The position numbers were made by a program, and so were the translations under genes. The notes below the pieces were generated by a model. It was not told the origin of the DNA. It did no database searches and worked only from the letters and a program-made list of their open reading frames with translations. Positions 43,867 through 52,368 of a stretch of DNA of 64,000 nt are shown here, piece after piece. Each line of letters opens with the position of its first letter. The first letter of the stretch is position 1. The DNA is from Lentzea pudingi. Its GTDB lineage: Bacteria; Actinomycetota; Actinomycetes; Mycobacteriales; Pseudonocardiaceae. The stretch spans positions 437,366 through 501,365 of the forward strand of contig NZ_BMNC01000001.1 in the NCBI RefSeq assembly GCF_014646255.1, in the 5' to 3' direction.

Positions 43867-44949
43867 GTGGACCTGCAAGCACTGAAGTACGAGGGCGACC
43901 CGCTCGCCGACGCCGTGATCGCGCACCTGGTGGAGACCGGCAGCCTGAACGAGGTCAACCGGGTGCTCGCGGAGTTCCGCGGCAACGACGAGCCCGTCCC
44001 GGCACACCTGCCGCCCGTCGTCCGCGCCTACCTGCTCGCCACCGACGACCCGCCCGAGTGGATGGACGAGGAACGGGTCGCCCGCGCGCACGAGTTCTTC
44101 GTCGACGACGGCGTGCATGTGGCGTCGGTGCTCAGCTTCGGCGCGATGGTCAACTGCTATGCGCAGCCGCGGCCGTCCAAAGTGCTCACGCTCACGCATC
44201 GGCTCAACCAGCCGCACCGCCGGTTGTCGGAGACGTCGCAGTTCGTGCTGAACATGATGGAGCCCAGCGCTTTCGGCACGGGTGGCTCGTTCGTGCCGAC
44301 GATCCAGAAGACCCGGCTCATCCACGCGGCGGTGCGCTACTTCGTCGGGCGGTCGCCGGAGTGGGATCACGAGGCGGACGGTGTTCCGGTGTGCCAGCAG
44401 GACTTGCTGGGCGCGATGCTCATCTTCTCCGTGCAGGTGATCGACGGCATGCGCCGCATCGGGATCTCGGTCACGGACACGGAGGCCGAGGACTACTACC
44501 ACGTCTGGCGCGTCGCGGGTGCGGTGCTCGGCATCCGCGAGGACGCGATGCCGGAAACGTTGCGGGAAGCGGAAGAACTCAGCAACACCCTGGTCCGGGC
44601 GTCCTACGCGCCGTCGGCGGAAGGGGTCGAGCTGACCAGGAACCTCGTCGAGCTGTACGAGAAGTTCGTGCCCGGCAAGGCTTTCGACGGCGTGGTGGCG
44701 GCGATGGTGCGCCAGGTCGTGGACGAGGAGGTCGCGGACTGGCTGGAGGTCCCGCACTCCAAGGGCTGGACCAGGGCGGTCCGGACGGGCGCGAGGGTCA
44801 TGGGGGTGTTCGAACGCGGCGAGGACCGCAGCCGGGTCGCCCGCGCCGTGCTCGACAAGGCGGGCGATCTGTTGCTCGGCGCGAGCGTCCGCACGCTCAC
44901 CGACGGCCAGTCGACCACACTCACCGTGCCGGCGTGCCTGAGGCGTTAG
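43867..44949 (+). CDS. MpaB/latex-clearing-protein-type oxygenase (DUF2236)
   Basis: A 360-residue protein of the DUF2236 family, which contains the ER-bound oxygenase MpaB and the rubber oxygenase Lcp. The mid-region VASVLSFGAMVNCYAQPRPSKVLT, then RRLSETSQFVLNMMEP and QKTRLIHAAVRYFVGRSPEW carry the conserved Arg/Lys/His set expected to hold heme b (the His in TRLIHAAVR is the likely axial ligand). There is no signal peptide, unlike Lcp of Streptomyces, so it should act inside the cell. Substrate is unknown. GTG 43867 fits the family start; it overlaps the convergent regulator gene by 4 bp. Confidence 0.82.
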   Translation: MDLQALKYEGDPLADAVIAHLVETGSLNEVNRVLAEFRGNDEPVPAHLPPVVRAYLLATDDPPEWMDEERVARAHEFFVDDGVHVASVLSFGAMVNCYAQPRPSKVLTLTHRLNQPHRRLSETSQFVLNMMEPSAFGTGGSFVPTIQKTRLIHAAVRYFVGRSPEWDHEADGVPVCQQDLLGAMLIFSVQVIDGMRRIGISVTDTEAEDYYHVWRVAGAVLGIREDAMPETLREAEELSNTLVRASYAPSAEGVELTRNLVELYEKFVPGKAFDGVVAAMVRQVVDEEVADWLEVPHSKGWTRAVRTGARVMGVFERGEDRSRVARAVLDKAGDLLLGASVRTLTDGQSTTLTVPACLRR

Positions 44950-45551
44950 AGCCAGCCGTGTTCGTGGGCCAGCGAGAACGCCTCGCTCCGGCTCGCCACA
45001 CCGAGTTTGGCGACCGCGGCGGACAGGTGGTTGCGCACGGTCCCGGCGGACAACGACGTGCGTGCCGCGATCTCGGCGACCGGGGTGCCGAACTCGCTGA
45101 GCCGCAACACTTCCAGCTCGCGCTGGGTCAGCGGGCACGGGGGAGCGGCGAGCGCGTCGGCGGCCAGTGCCGGGTCGACCCAGCGCGAACCGGCGTGCAC
45201 GCGGCGGATCACGTCCGCCAGCGTGCCGCCGGGCGATCCCTTGGGCAGGAAGCCCTTCGCGCCCGCGTGCAGGGCCTGCTGCAGGTGCGGCGGCCTGCCC
45301 CGGCCGGTCAGGATCACCACGGCGCACGACGGCAGCACGCGCGCCAGTTCGACGGTGACCTCCAAACCGTCCAGGAGAGGCATCTGCAGGTCCACCACGG
45401 CCACATCCGGACGGTGCGCCCGCGCTGCCTCCACGGCGGCCCGGCCGTCACCCGCGCGGGCCACCACCTCGAGATCCGGCTCCAGACCGAGGAGTGCTGC
45501 GAGCGCGTCGCGGATCAGCTCCTCGTCGTCGGCCAGCAGGACCCTGATCAC
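44946..45551 (-). CDS. LuxR/NarL family response regulator
   Basis: A 201-residue response regulator. Receiver domain with the acidic pair VLLADDEELIR, phospho-acceptor Asp in VAVVDLQMPLLDG, Thr in VVILTGRGR and Lys in GFLPKGSPGG; then a LuxR HTH (PLTQRELEVLRLSEFGTPVAEIAARTSLSAGTVRNHLSAAVAKLG). It is of the DesR type that pairs with DesK-like kinases. The start overlaps the kinase stop by four bases, so the pair is co-translated. Targets unknown; the membrane protein upstream in the operon may be one. Confidence 0.95.
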   Translation of the reverse strand: MIRVLLADDEELIRDALAALLGLEPDLEVVARAGDGRAAVEAARAHRPDVAVVDLQMPLLDGLEVTVELARVLPSCAVVILTGRGRPPHLQQALHAGAKGFLPKGSPGGTLADVIRRVHAGSRWVDPALAADALAAPPCPLTQRELEVLRLSEFGTPVAEIAARTSLSAGTVRNHLSAAVAKLGVASRSEAFSLAHEHGWL

Positions 45552-46615
45552 GCGGGCACCACGACCTGCAGCGTGAACACGTCACCGGACTTCTCCGCGG
45601 ACACCTGACCGCCCACCGCCGCGAGCCGCTCACGCAGGCCGCGGAGCCCGTTGCCCTCGCCGGAAGGCTTCTCGGCGCCGTCGTTCGTGACGGTCATCCG
45701 CACCTCCTCCTCGGCGACGGAGACGTCGATCATGCACCACGTCGCGTGGCTGTGCCTCAACACGTTGGTGCACGCCTCCCGCAACGCCAGCGCGAGCTGC
45801 GTGGCACGCTCACCGTGCACCGGAACTTCCGTGACCGTGCACCGGATACCGGCTTCCTGCAACACGTTCCGCACGGCCTCGAGCTGTTCGGGCAGGTCCA
45901 CAGCGCGATAGCCGTGCACGGCGTCACGCACTTCCTCCAACGCCGACGACGCCAGCCGTTGCGCCTCGAACGCCTCCGCGGCGGACCGTTCCGGATCGGT
46001 CGCCGCCAGCCGTCCGGCCAGCTCGGACTTCAGCGCGATCACCGTCAGCCGGTGTCCCAGCAGGTCGTGGACGTCCCGCGCGAACCGCAACCGCTCCTCG
46101 CTCACCGCGAGCTCGGCCTGCGCCTCCCGCCCGGCCCGCGCCTGCCCGAGCAGCCCCGCGAACCACATCGGCAGCCCGGCCATCGCGATGATCGTCGCCC
46201 CGATCGCCGCCGCGATCATCTGGTAGAGCGTGTGGAAGTGGCCGACGAAGTACCCGACCACCCCGGACAGCACCACCGCGCCGATCGCCGCGAGCCATCG
46301 CCACGGACCGGTCAGCACCAGCGGCGCGAACCCGGCCGCCGCGCCACCGATCCACGCCCACGTCGACAGCTCGTCCGGGCCGACCGGCGCCACCAGCGGA
46401 ATCGTCACCAGGACCGCGGCCACGAGCGCCCACGGCGGCCCGCCCCGCAACGTCACCGCGAACGCCACGGCCAGCGCCAGCAGTCCCAGCACCCCGAGCC
46501 AGCGCAGCCCGGACTGTTCGCGCAGCACCGAGACCAGCGGCACGACCAGGGCGCTCATCCAGAGCACGTGGAGGGTGCCGCGCAGGGCGGTGTGCGGAAG
46601 ATCGTTCATCGCCAT
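45548..46615 (-). CDS. DesK-like sensor histidine kinase
   Basis: A 355-residue kinase with five or six N-terminal membrane helices (about residues 15-150) and no clear periplasmic sensor domain, so it probably senses the membrane or an intramembrane signal. The HisKA_3 motif RFARDVHDLLGHRLTV holds the phospho-His near residue 195; HATPase motifs LREACTNVLRHSHA and NDGAEKPSGEGNGLRGLRERL follow. It is coupled to the response regulator downstream and lies 4 nt after the membrane protein gene. Confidence 0.93.
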   Translation of the reverse strand: MAMNDLPHTALRGTLHVLWMSALVVPLVSVLREQSGLRWLGVLGLLALAVAFAVTLRGGPPWALVAAVLVTIPLVAPVGPDELSTWAWIGGAAAGFAPLVLTGPWRWLAAIGAVVLSGVVGYFVGHFHTLYQMIAAAIGATIIAMAGLPMWFAGLLGQARAGREAQAELAVSEERLRFARDVHDLLGHRLTVIALKSELAGRLAATDPERSAAEAFEAQRLASSALEEVRDAVHGYRAVDLPEQLEAVRNVLQEAGIRCTVTEVPVHGERATQLALALREACTNVLRHSHATWCMIDVSVAEEEVRMTVTNDGAEKPSGEGNGLRGLRERLAAVGGQVSAEKSGDVFTLQVVVPA

Positions 46616-46619
46616 CAGC

Positions 46620-47363
46620 CTAGAACCACACCGTCAGGATCGTGACGGCGATGACCAGGTCGAACACTCCGCAGAACTCGGACCACCAGCGCGGCACGAC
46701 CGCGTCGCGCACGTGGTGCACGAGATCCCAGACGGCGTGCGCGCCCCACCCGAGCGCGATCAGCAACACGCCGGTGTGCGGTGACACGAGGATCACCACG
46801 ACGGCCAGCGCCGCGTACAGGCTGAACACGGCGAGCTGGGTGCGCGGCGCCCGCCACCCGCAGAAGAGGTAGACCACCTGGCACCCCAGCAGGGTCCACA
46901 CGGGAGGCACGACCGGCGCCTGCCAGAAGTCGAACGTCACCGCCAGCGCGATCACCGCCGGCCAGCGCTCACCCAGCGCCCGGACCACCGGGTTCGTGCT
47001 GGGCGTCCCGTGCTCCTCGTGCCGGTACCGGACCAGCACGGCGATCATCGCGGGCACCATCAGCAGGTGCCCGCCCATCGACACCGCGTCACCGTCGAGC
47101 CACCCGAGCCAGTACGGCACCAGCAGCACGGCGTACGGGACGGCCATCGCCGCGCACATCTCGACGATCCGGCCGTGACCGCGATAGCGCATCCACAACG
47201 CCATCGGCACGGACATCGCCACCGCCATCCACAGGGCGGCCACCTCGACCCGTCCAGGCGTCCACAGGGGTGCGATCAGGGCCATTCCGGCCAGCATCGC
47301 CACGAACATCTCCGCGCCGTGGCGGACCAGCGGCCGGACCGCCGGGGAAACCGTTGTCGTCAT
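46620..47363 (-). CDS. Integral membrane protein of a two-component operon
   Basis: A 247-residue protein with six or seven predicted helices (for example EMFVAMLAGMALIAPLW, VAALWMAVAMSVPMALWM, AVLLVPYWLGWL, LAVFSLYAALAVVVILVS, FDLVIAVTILTVWF). I do not recognise the family. It has several His and Trp residues (HAVWDLVHHVRDAVV). It is the first gene of the operon with kinase and regulator (4-nt gap), so it could be an accessory sensor or the effector. Start ATG 47363; an upstream start gives an unlikely N-terminus. Confidence 0.75.
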   Translation of the reverse strand: MTTTVSPAVRPLVRHGAEMFVAMLAGMALIAPLWTPGRVEVAALWMAVAMSVPMALWMRYRGHGRIVEMCAAMAVPYAVLLVPYWLGWLDGDAVSMGGHLLMVPAMIAVLVRYRHEEHGTPSTNPVVRALGERWPAVIALAVTFDFWQAPVVPPVWTLLGCQVVYLFCGWRAPRTQLAVFSLYAALAVVVILVSPHTGVLLIALGWGAHAVWDLVHHVRDAVVPRWWSEFCGVFDLVIAVTILTVWF

Positions 47364-47442
47364 GCTTCGAGAATCGGAGAACCCGGACGCAGAACCCATC
47401 CGTGCGCTGTCATGGATCGTCTGGGCGAAACGCCCGGACGAC

Positions 47443-47847
47443 CTATGCGTTCACCTCGGCCCAGATGGTCTTCCCGCCGGTGAACTCGCGCGTGCCCCAG
47501 CACCGGGAGATCTGGGCGATCAACATCAGCCCACGGCCCCGGGAGTCGTTGATCCTCGACTGTCCCAGCCTCGGGAGCTCGGCGGGCGTGTGGTCGTCGA
47601 CCTCCACACGGATGAAATCAGTGTGTCGTTGCACCCGCACGGCGCGGGGGCCTTCGGCGTGCTCGTACGCGTTGCTGGCGAGTTCCGTGCACACGAGGAG
47701 TACGTCGAGCCTGACGTCCTCGGACAGGTCCCTCAGCAGAGTCCCGACCCACACCCGCATCGCGGCGAGATCGGGCTGGTCCTCCGGCAGGGTGTGCAAG
47801 GTCCTCGCTGAGGCGCTCATCACCTCGGGGGCGTCCATCTCATCCAC
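47443..47847 (-). CDS. RsbW-like ATP-binding protein (anti-sigma factor-type)
   Basis: A 134-residue GHKL ATPase. N-box CTELASNAYEHAEGP near residue 55, then VEVDDHTPAELPRLG and the G-box GRGLMLIAQISRCWG near 105. Members act as anti-sigma kinases or are single-domain phosphotransfer partners; many Pseudonocardiaceae and Streptomyces have numerous orphan copies. The partner sigma or STAS protein is not next door; the sigma factor 1.5 kb away may be unrelated. Start may be 47847 or 47838 (GAGGTGG upstream). Confidence 0.88.
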   Translation of the reverse strand: MDEMDAPEVMSASARTLHTLPEDQPDLAAMRVWVGTLLRDLSEDVRLDVLLVCTELASNAYEHAEGPRAVRVQRHTDFIRVEVDDHTPAELPRLGQSRINDSRGRGLMLIAQISRCWGTREFTGGKTIWAEVNA

Positions 47848-47927
47848 CTCGTTCGGTTCAAGCCCTCCTGGCTGCTCAAGATGGCCGTCAGGGTGCGAAA
47901 TACCACCGTGCGTGCTACCCCAAACGC

Positions 47928-49211
47928 GTGGACGGTTATGGCTTCAACCTCGCCCTGGTCGCGGTTCTGGTTCTGCTCAACGCGGCTTTCGCGGGCAGCG
48001 AGATGGCGTTCGTGTCGCTTCGTGAAGGCCAGCTCCGCTCTTTGGAACGGGAGGGACATCGCCGGCTCGTACGGCTCGCACGGGATCCGAACAGGTACTT
48101 CGCGACCGTCCAGATCGGCATCACGCTGTCGGGGTTCCTCGCCTCCGCGACCGCGGCGGTCTCGCTGGCGGAACCGGTCGTTCCGCTGCTGAGCTTCCTG
48201 GGCGGCGCCGCGAACGGCGTCGCGATCGCGCTCGTCACCGTGGTGCTGACGTTCGTCACACTCGTGTTCGGAGAACTGGCGCCCAAGCGCCTCGCGATGC
48301 AGTACGCGGTCCGCTGGGCGAAGATCGTCGCCCGCACGCTCGACCTCCTCTCGACGATCTCCCGGCCGGCGGTGTGGTTGCTGAGCAAGTCGACCGACGT
48401 CGTGGTGCGCGTCCTGGGCGGCGACCCGAACGCCGACGACGAGCAGATGTCGGCCGAGGAACTGCGTGACCTCGTTGAGGTGCAACAGCATCTGAACCAG
48501 GAACAACGCACGATCATGACCGGTGCGCTGGAGATCCACGAACGACGGCTGCGCGAGGTCCTGGTGCCACGCCGGCAGGTGACGATCGTCGAATCAGGTT
48601 TGGACATCCCCGCCGCGCGGGAAATCCTGGCGAGGTCCGGACATTCGCGGGCCCCGGTGACCAAGGACGGGCACCTGGACGACGTGATCGGCGTCGTGCA
48701 CCTGCGTGACCTGCTCGACGACGCCGCGGTCCTCGCGGACGTGGCACGCGCCCCGATGGCGCTGCCGGACTCGGTCCGCGTCACGGACGCGTTGCGGCGC
48801 ATGAAGGCCGAGCACGAGCAGCTGGCGCTGGTGGTGGACGAGCACGGCGCGGTCGACGGGATCGTGACCCTGGAAGACCTGCTGGAGGAGATCGTCGGTG
48901 AGATCTACGACGAGACCGACTCCGACGTGGTGGCGGTCAAGACCGCGCCCGACGGGTCGATCGAGCTGCCCGGCACGTTCCCGATCCACGACCTGGTGGA
49001 CGTCGGAGTCGAACTGAGGGACGCGCCGCTGGGCCCGTACTCGACGGTCGCCGGACTGGTGCTGCTGCTCCTCGGCCGCATCCCGGACGTCCCGGGCGAC
49101 GTGGTGGAGGTCTCCGGCTGGAAGATCGAGGTCCGCGCGGTCGAACATCACGCCATCACCAAGGTGAGGCTGAGGTCACAGGGAAAACCGCGGAATGAAG
49201 TGGACCTCTGA
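47928..49211 (+). CDS. CNNM/CorC-type hemolysin family transporter
   Basis: A 427-residue membrane protein. The N-terminal DUF21 domain has four membrane helices (about residues 8-150, with AAFAGSEMAFVSLREGQLRSLEREG and FGELAPKRLAMQYAVRWA). Two CBS domains (about 205-325, including LAREVLVPRRQV-type and ALVVDEHGAVDGIVTLEDLLEEIVGEIYDE) and a C-terminal CorC_HlyC domain (to 420) follow. The family exports Mg2+/Co2+ or related divalent ions. GTG start without a clear SD. It is divergent from the RsbW-like gene. Confidence 0.93.
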   Translation: MDGYGFNLALVAVLVLLNAAFAGSEMAFVSLREGQLRSLEREGHRRLVRLARDPNRYFATVQIGITLSGFLASATAAVSLAEPVVPLLSFLGGAANGVAIALVTVVLTFVTLVFGELAPKRLAMQYAVRWAKIVARTLDLLSTISRPAVWLLSKSTDVVVRVLGGDPNADDEQMSAEELRDLVEVQQHLNQEQRTIMTGALEIHERRLREVLVPRRQVTIVESGLDIPAAREILARSGHSRAPVTKDGHLDDVIGVVHLRDLLDDAAVLADVARAPMALPDSVRVTDALRRMKAEHEQLALVVDEHGAVDGIVTLEDLLEEIVGEIYDETDSDVVAVKTAPDGSIELPGTFPIHDLVDVGVELRDAPLGPYSTVAGLVLLLLGRIPDVPGDVVEVSGWKIEVRAVEHHAITKVRLRSQGKPRNEVDL

Positions 49212-49348
49212 ACCGTTACACACGAGTGCAGCGGTGTATAGGGCCGCTGCTCCGCAGACGGCGGCGAGTTCGCCGAGCAGCCGGTCATCCGGCCGCCGCG
49301 TCGAGCCGAATCGCCTGCGGCGGTTGACTCGAAGAGGCAACCGGACGA

Positions 49349-49368
49349 CCGGCGCGAACTCGCGCCGG
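49349..49368 (+). other. Leader hairpin of the sigma factor gene
   Basis: CCGGCGCG-AACT-CGCGCCGG, a perfect 8-bp GC stem with a 4-nt loop, 36 nt before the sigma factor GTG. TTGACT at 49324-49329 upstream could be a -35. It may be a regulatory leader structure or a terminator of the CNNM gene. Confidence 0.4.
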
Positions 49369-49404
49369 CTGACACACCTGCCAACGGAAACGGGGGGATT
49401 TGTC

Positions 49405-50340
49405 GTGTCTGCAGATCTGAAGAACCGCGCGTCCGGGCAGGACGCGGACACGGTCGGCATGTACCTGCGCGAGGTGGGCCGCACGCCGCTGCTCACCGCG
49501 TCGGAGGAGGTCGACCTGTCCCGGCGTATCGAGGCCGGCGTTTACGCGGCGCACCTGCTCCAGAGCGGTGACACCACGCGTGAGCCGCGGCTGTTGCGGC
49601 GGATCGTCGCCGAGGGCGAACGTGCCAAGGACCACATGATCCGGGCGAACCTGCGCCTGGTCGTGTCGGTCGCGAAGAAGCACTCCTTCCGCGGCCTGCC
49701 GTTCGGCGACGTGGTCCAGGAGGGCAACCTCGGCCTGATCCGCGCGGTCGAGAAGTTCGACTACGCCAAGGGCTACAAGTTCTCCACCTACGCCATGTGG
49801 TGGATCCGCCAGGCGATCGAACGCGGTCTGGCCGAGCAGACCCGCACGGTGCGCCTGCCTGTGCACGTGGTCGAAGAGGTCAACAAGCTCAAGAAGATCG
49901 GGCAGAAGTTGTCCGCTGCGCTCGGCCGCGACGCGACGGTCGACGAGATCGCCGCCGAGGCCAAGTGCTCGCCGCAGCGCGTGCAGGACCTCAGGGACGC
50001 GGCGCGCACGTGCGTGTCGCTGGAGACGCCGGTCGGCGACGAGGGCGACTCGGTGCTGGGCGACCTGATCCAGGACACCGACGGTGTGTCCGCGCCGGAT
50101 CTGCTGGAGCAGCAGGAGTTCACCGAGGGCGTTCGCTCCCTTCTGGACGTCCTGCCCGCGCGGCAGGGCCGGATCATGCGCCTGCGCTACGGACTGGAGG
50201 ACGGGCGTTCCCGCACCCTGCAGGAGGTCGCGGAGGAGCTCGGCCTGACCCGCGAGCGCATCCGCCAGCTCGAGAAGCAGTCGCTCGCCCAGCTCAAGCA
50301 GTCGGGCGACCGGGACGATCTTTTCGCGCTCGCCGGCTGA
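49405..50340 (+). CDS. RNA polymerase sigma factor, group 2 (HrdB/SigB-like)
   Basis: A 311-residue principal-like sigma-70. Region 1.2 DTVGMYLREVGRTPLLTASEEVDLSRRIE; region 2 with IRANLRLVVSVAKKHSFRGLPFGDVVQEGNLGLIRAVEKFDYAKGYKFSTYAMWWIRQAIER (2.1-2.4, about residues 75-160); region 3; and region 4 with RIMRLRYGLEDGR, TLQEVAEELGLTRERIRQLE. Region 1.1 is absent, so it is a HrdA/SigB-type alternative rather than the housekeeping factor. GTG 49405 follows GGGGGG; the open frame upstream has no family sequence. It has no adjacent anti-sigma gene. Confidence 0.94.
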   Translation: MSADLKNRASGQDADTVGMYLREVGRTPLLTASEEVDLSRRIEAGVYAAHLLQSGDTTREPRLLRRIVAEGERAKDHMIRANLRLVVSVAKKHSFRGLPFGDVVQEGNLGLIRAVEKFDYAKGYKFSTYAMWWIRQAIERGLAEQTRTVRLPVHVVEEVNKLKKIGQKLSAALGRDATVDEIAAEAKCSPQRVQDLRDAARTCVSLETPVGDEGDSVLGDLIQDTDGVSAPDLLEQQEFTEGVRSLLDVLPARQGRIMRLRYGLEDGRSRTLQEVAEELGLTRERIRQLEKQSLAQLKQSGDRDDLFALAG

Positions 50341-50417
50341 CAACCGTACGAAAGTCGCTTGATCTACTGCTTGTCGCAACTAAAGACTCATCACGTCCGA
50401 CACCGGACTGAAGCTGT

Positions 50418-50491
50418 TTCGCAACCGCGTGTGAACGCATCTGTTGGGCCGTCGAGGGCCGGCCCCGCGTTCGCACGCGGTTCCCTGCGAA
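50418..50491 (+). other. Long leader hairpin of the subtilisin gene
   Basis: AACCGCGTGTGAACGC (50423-50438) pairs with GCGTTCGCACGCGGTT (50467-50482) with one mismatch over 16 bp; TTCGC/GCGAA pairs extend it. The loop contains GGGCCG-type repeats. It ends 12 nt before the subtilisin ATG, so it could hold up translation, or stop readthrough from the sigma gene. Confidence 0.5.
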
Positions 50492-50503
50492 TGAGGAGCA
50501 GTG

Positions 50504-52321
50504 ATGAGACAAGGCACCCTGCGCACGCTCGGGGTGGCGGCAGTCGCCGTCGCCGGAACCGTGCTCGCGCTCCCACAGGCCGTGGCCGCACAGCCTGAGG
50601 GACCGATCGTCGCCGAAAGCGCGCCCAACGCCGTCCAGGACAGCTACATCGTGGTCCTGAGGGACAACGGCATGGCGCGCACGGAGGTCAGCGGCCGTGC
50701 CGACGGCCTCGCGTCCCGCTACGGGGCCAAGATCGGCTTCACCTACAAGGCCGCGTTCAAGGGCTTCTCGGCCACGCTGTCGAAGCAGCAGGCCAAGCGC
50801 CTCGCCGCCGACCCGGCCGTGGCCTACGTGGAGCAGGACCGGACCGTGCAGGTCCTGACCGACCAGCTCAACCCGCCGTCGTGGGGTCTCGACCGCGTCG
50901 ACCAGGCGAACCTGCCGCTGGACAGCAAGTACAGCTACAGCACGGGCGCGTCGAACGTGACGGCGTACGTGATCGACACCGGTATCAACTACGACCACGC
51001 GGACTTCGGCGGGCGTGCGTCGTTCGGCTTCGACGCGTTCACCGACGGCCGCAACGGCAAGGACTGCCAGGGCCACGGCACGCACGTCGCCGGCACCGTC
51101 GGCGGCGCGGCCTACGGCGTGGCGAAGACCGTCAAGCTCAAGGCCGTCCGCGTGCTCAACTGCTCCGGTGGCGGCTCCGTCGCGACCGAGGCGGCGGGCG
51201 TCGACTGGGTCACGGCGAACGCTGTCCTTCCGGCCGTCGCGAACATGAGCCTCTACACCGGCACGGCGAACGAGCCGAGCCGCGTGCTCGACGACGCCGT
51301 GCGCGCGTCGATCCGCGGTGGCGTCTCGTACGTCGTGGCCGCGGGCAACTTCAACGACGACAGCTGCAAGTACTCGCCGCAGCGCGTCACCGAGACGATC
51401 AACGTCATGGCGACGGCCCGCACCGACGCCCGCGCGTCGTTCTCGTCCTACGGCACGTGCAGCGACCTGTTCGCTCCCGGCCAGGACATCGTCTCCGCCT
51501 CCCACAGCAACAACACCGGCACGGCCACGATGAGCGGCACGTCGATGGCGTCCCCGCACGTCGCGGGCGCGGCGGCGCTGTACCTCGCGGACAACCCGGG
51601 CAAGACCCCGGCCGAGGTGCACGCGGCGATCCTCGCCCAGGCCACCCCGAACAAGGTCACGAACCCCGGCGCCAACTCCGCGAACCTGTTGCTGCGCACC
51701 AACACCGGCGGCGTTCCCGGTGTCTCGGTCACCAACCCCGGCAACCAGTCCACCGCCCTGAACGGCACGGCGAACCTGACGCTGTCGGCGTCCGGCGGCA
51801 CCGCGCCGTACACGTGGTCGGCGACCGGCCTGCCGACCGGGCTCTCGATCGGGTCCTCGTCCGGTGTCATCACGGGCACGGCGACGGTGGCGGGCACGTA
51901 CAACGTGACCGTCACGGCCGCCGCGACCGCGGGTGGTTCGGGCAGCACGTCGTTCACGTGGACGGTCGGCTCGGCCACCTGTGCCCCGCAGACCAACGGC
52001 ACCGACGTCGCGATCCCCGACAACACGACCGTGACATCGACGGTCGCGTTCAACGGCTGCACCGGCAACGCCTCGGCGAGCAGCAAGGTCGAGGTGCACA
52101 TCAAGCACACCTACAAGGGTGACCTGCTGGTCGACCTGGTCGCGCCGGACGGTTCGGTCTACATGCTGCACAACCGTTCGGGTGGCAGCGCCGACAACAT
52201 CGACCAGACCTACACGGTCAACCTGTCCTCCGAGACGCGCAACGGCACCTGGACTCTCCGGGTCCGTGACGCGGCCACGGTCGACACCGGCACCCTCGAC
52301 ACCTGGACGCTGACGCTCTAA
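50504..52321 (+). CDS. Secreted subtilisin-type serine protease (S8) with P domain
   Basis: A 605-residue exported protease. Signal peptide (about 1-29), I9 propeptide (about 45-117: DSYIVVLRDNG..., AYVEQDRTV), S8 domain (about 145-395) with Asp in VIDTGINYDHADFG, His in GHGTHVAGTVGG and Ser in GTSMASPHVAGAAALY, then an Ig-like putative domain (about 405-490: TGLPTGLSIGSSSGVITG) and a P/proprotein convertase domain (about 495-605: IKHTYKGDLLVDLVAPDG...GTWTLRVRDAATVDTGTL). It is complete, unlike the S8 gene at 37-40 kb. ATG 50504 follows GAGGAG. It should be a broad extracellular peptidase. Confidence 0.95.
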   Translation: MRQGTLRTLGVAAVAVAGTVLALPQAVAAQPEGPIVAESAPNAVQDSYIVVLRDNGMARTEVSGRADGLASRYGAKIGFTYKAAFKGFSATLSKQQAKRLAADPAVAYVEQDRTVQVLTDQLNPPSWGLDRVDQANLPLDSKYSYSTGASNVTAYVIDTGINYDHADFGGRASFGFDAFTDGRNGKDCQGHGTHVAGTVGGAAYGVAKTVKLKAVRVLNCSGGGSVATEAAGVDWVTANAVLPAVANMSLYTGTANEPSRVLDDAVRASIRGGVSYVVAAGNFNDDSCKYSPQRVTETINVMATARTDARASFSSYGTCSDLFAPGQDIVSASHSNNTGTATMSGTSMASPHVAGAAALYLADNPGKTPAEVHAAILAQATPNKVTNPGANSANLLLRTNTGGVPGVSVTNPGNQSTALNGTANLTLSASGGTAPYTWSATGLPTGLSIGSSSGVITGTATVAGTYNVTVTAAATAGGSGSTSFTWTVGSATCAPQTNGTDVAIPDNTTVTSTVAFNGCTGNASASSKVEVHIKHTYKGDLLVDLVAPDGSVYMLHNRSGGSADNIDQTYTVNLSSETRNGTWTLRVRDAATVDTGTLDTWTLTL

Positions 52322-52333
52322 CGCTGTTCGGAA

Positions 52334-52368
52334 CGGCGTACATCGTGCCGATGGCACGATGTACGCCG
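52334..52368. promoter_or_regulatory. 35-bp palindrome covering the helicase start codon
   Basis: CGGCGTACATCGTGCC (52334-52349) pairs with its exact complement at 52353-52368 over a 3-nt GAT loop: 16 perfect base pairs. The left arm begins 13 bp after the subtilisin stop. The ATG used for the helicase lies in the right arm (52359) and the alternative GTG starts at its last base (52368). It may be the subtilisin terminator, a start-site sequestering hairpin, or an operator; all three fit. Confidence 0.75.
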
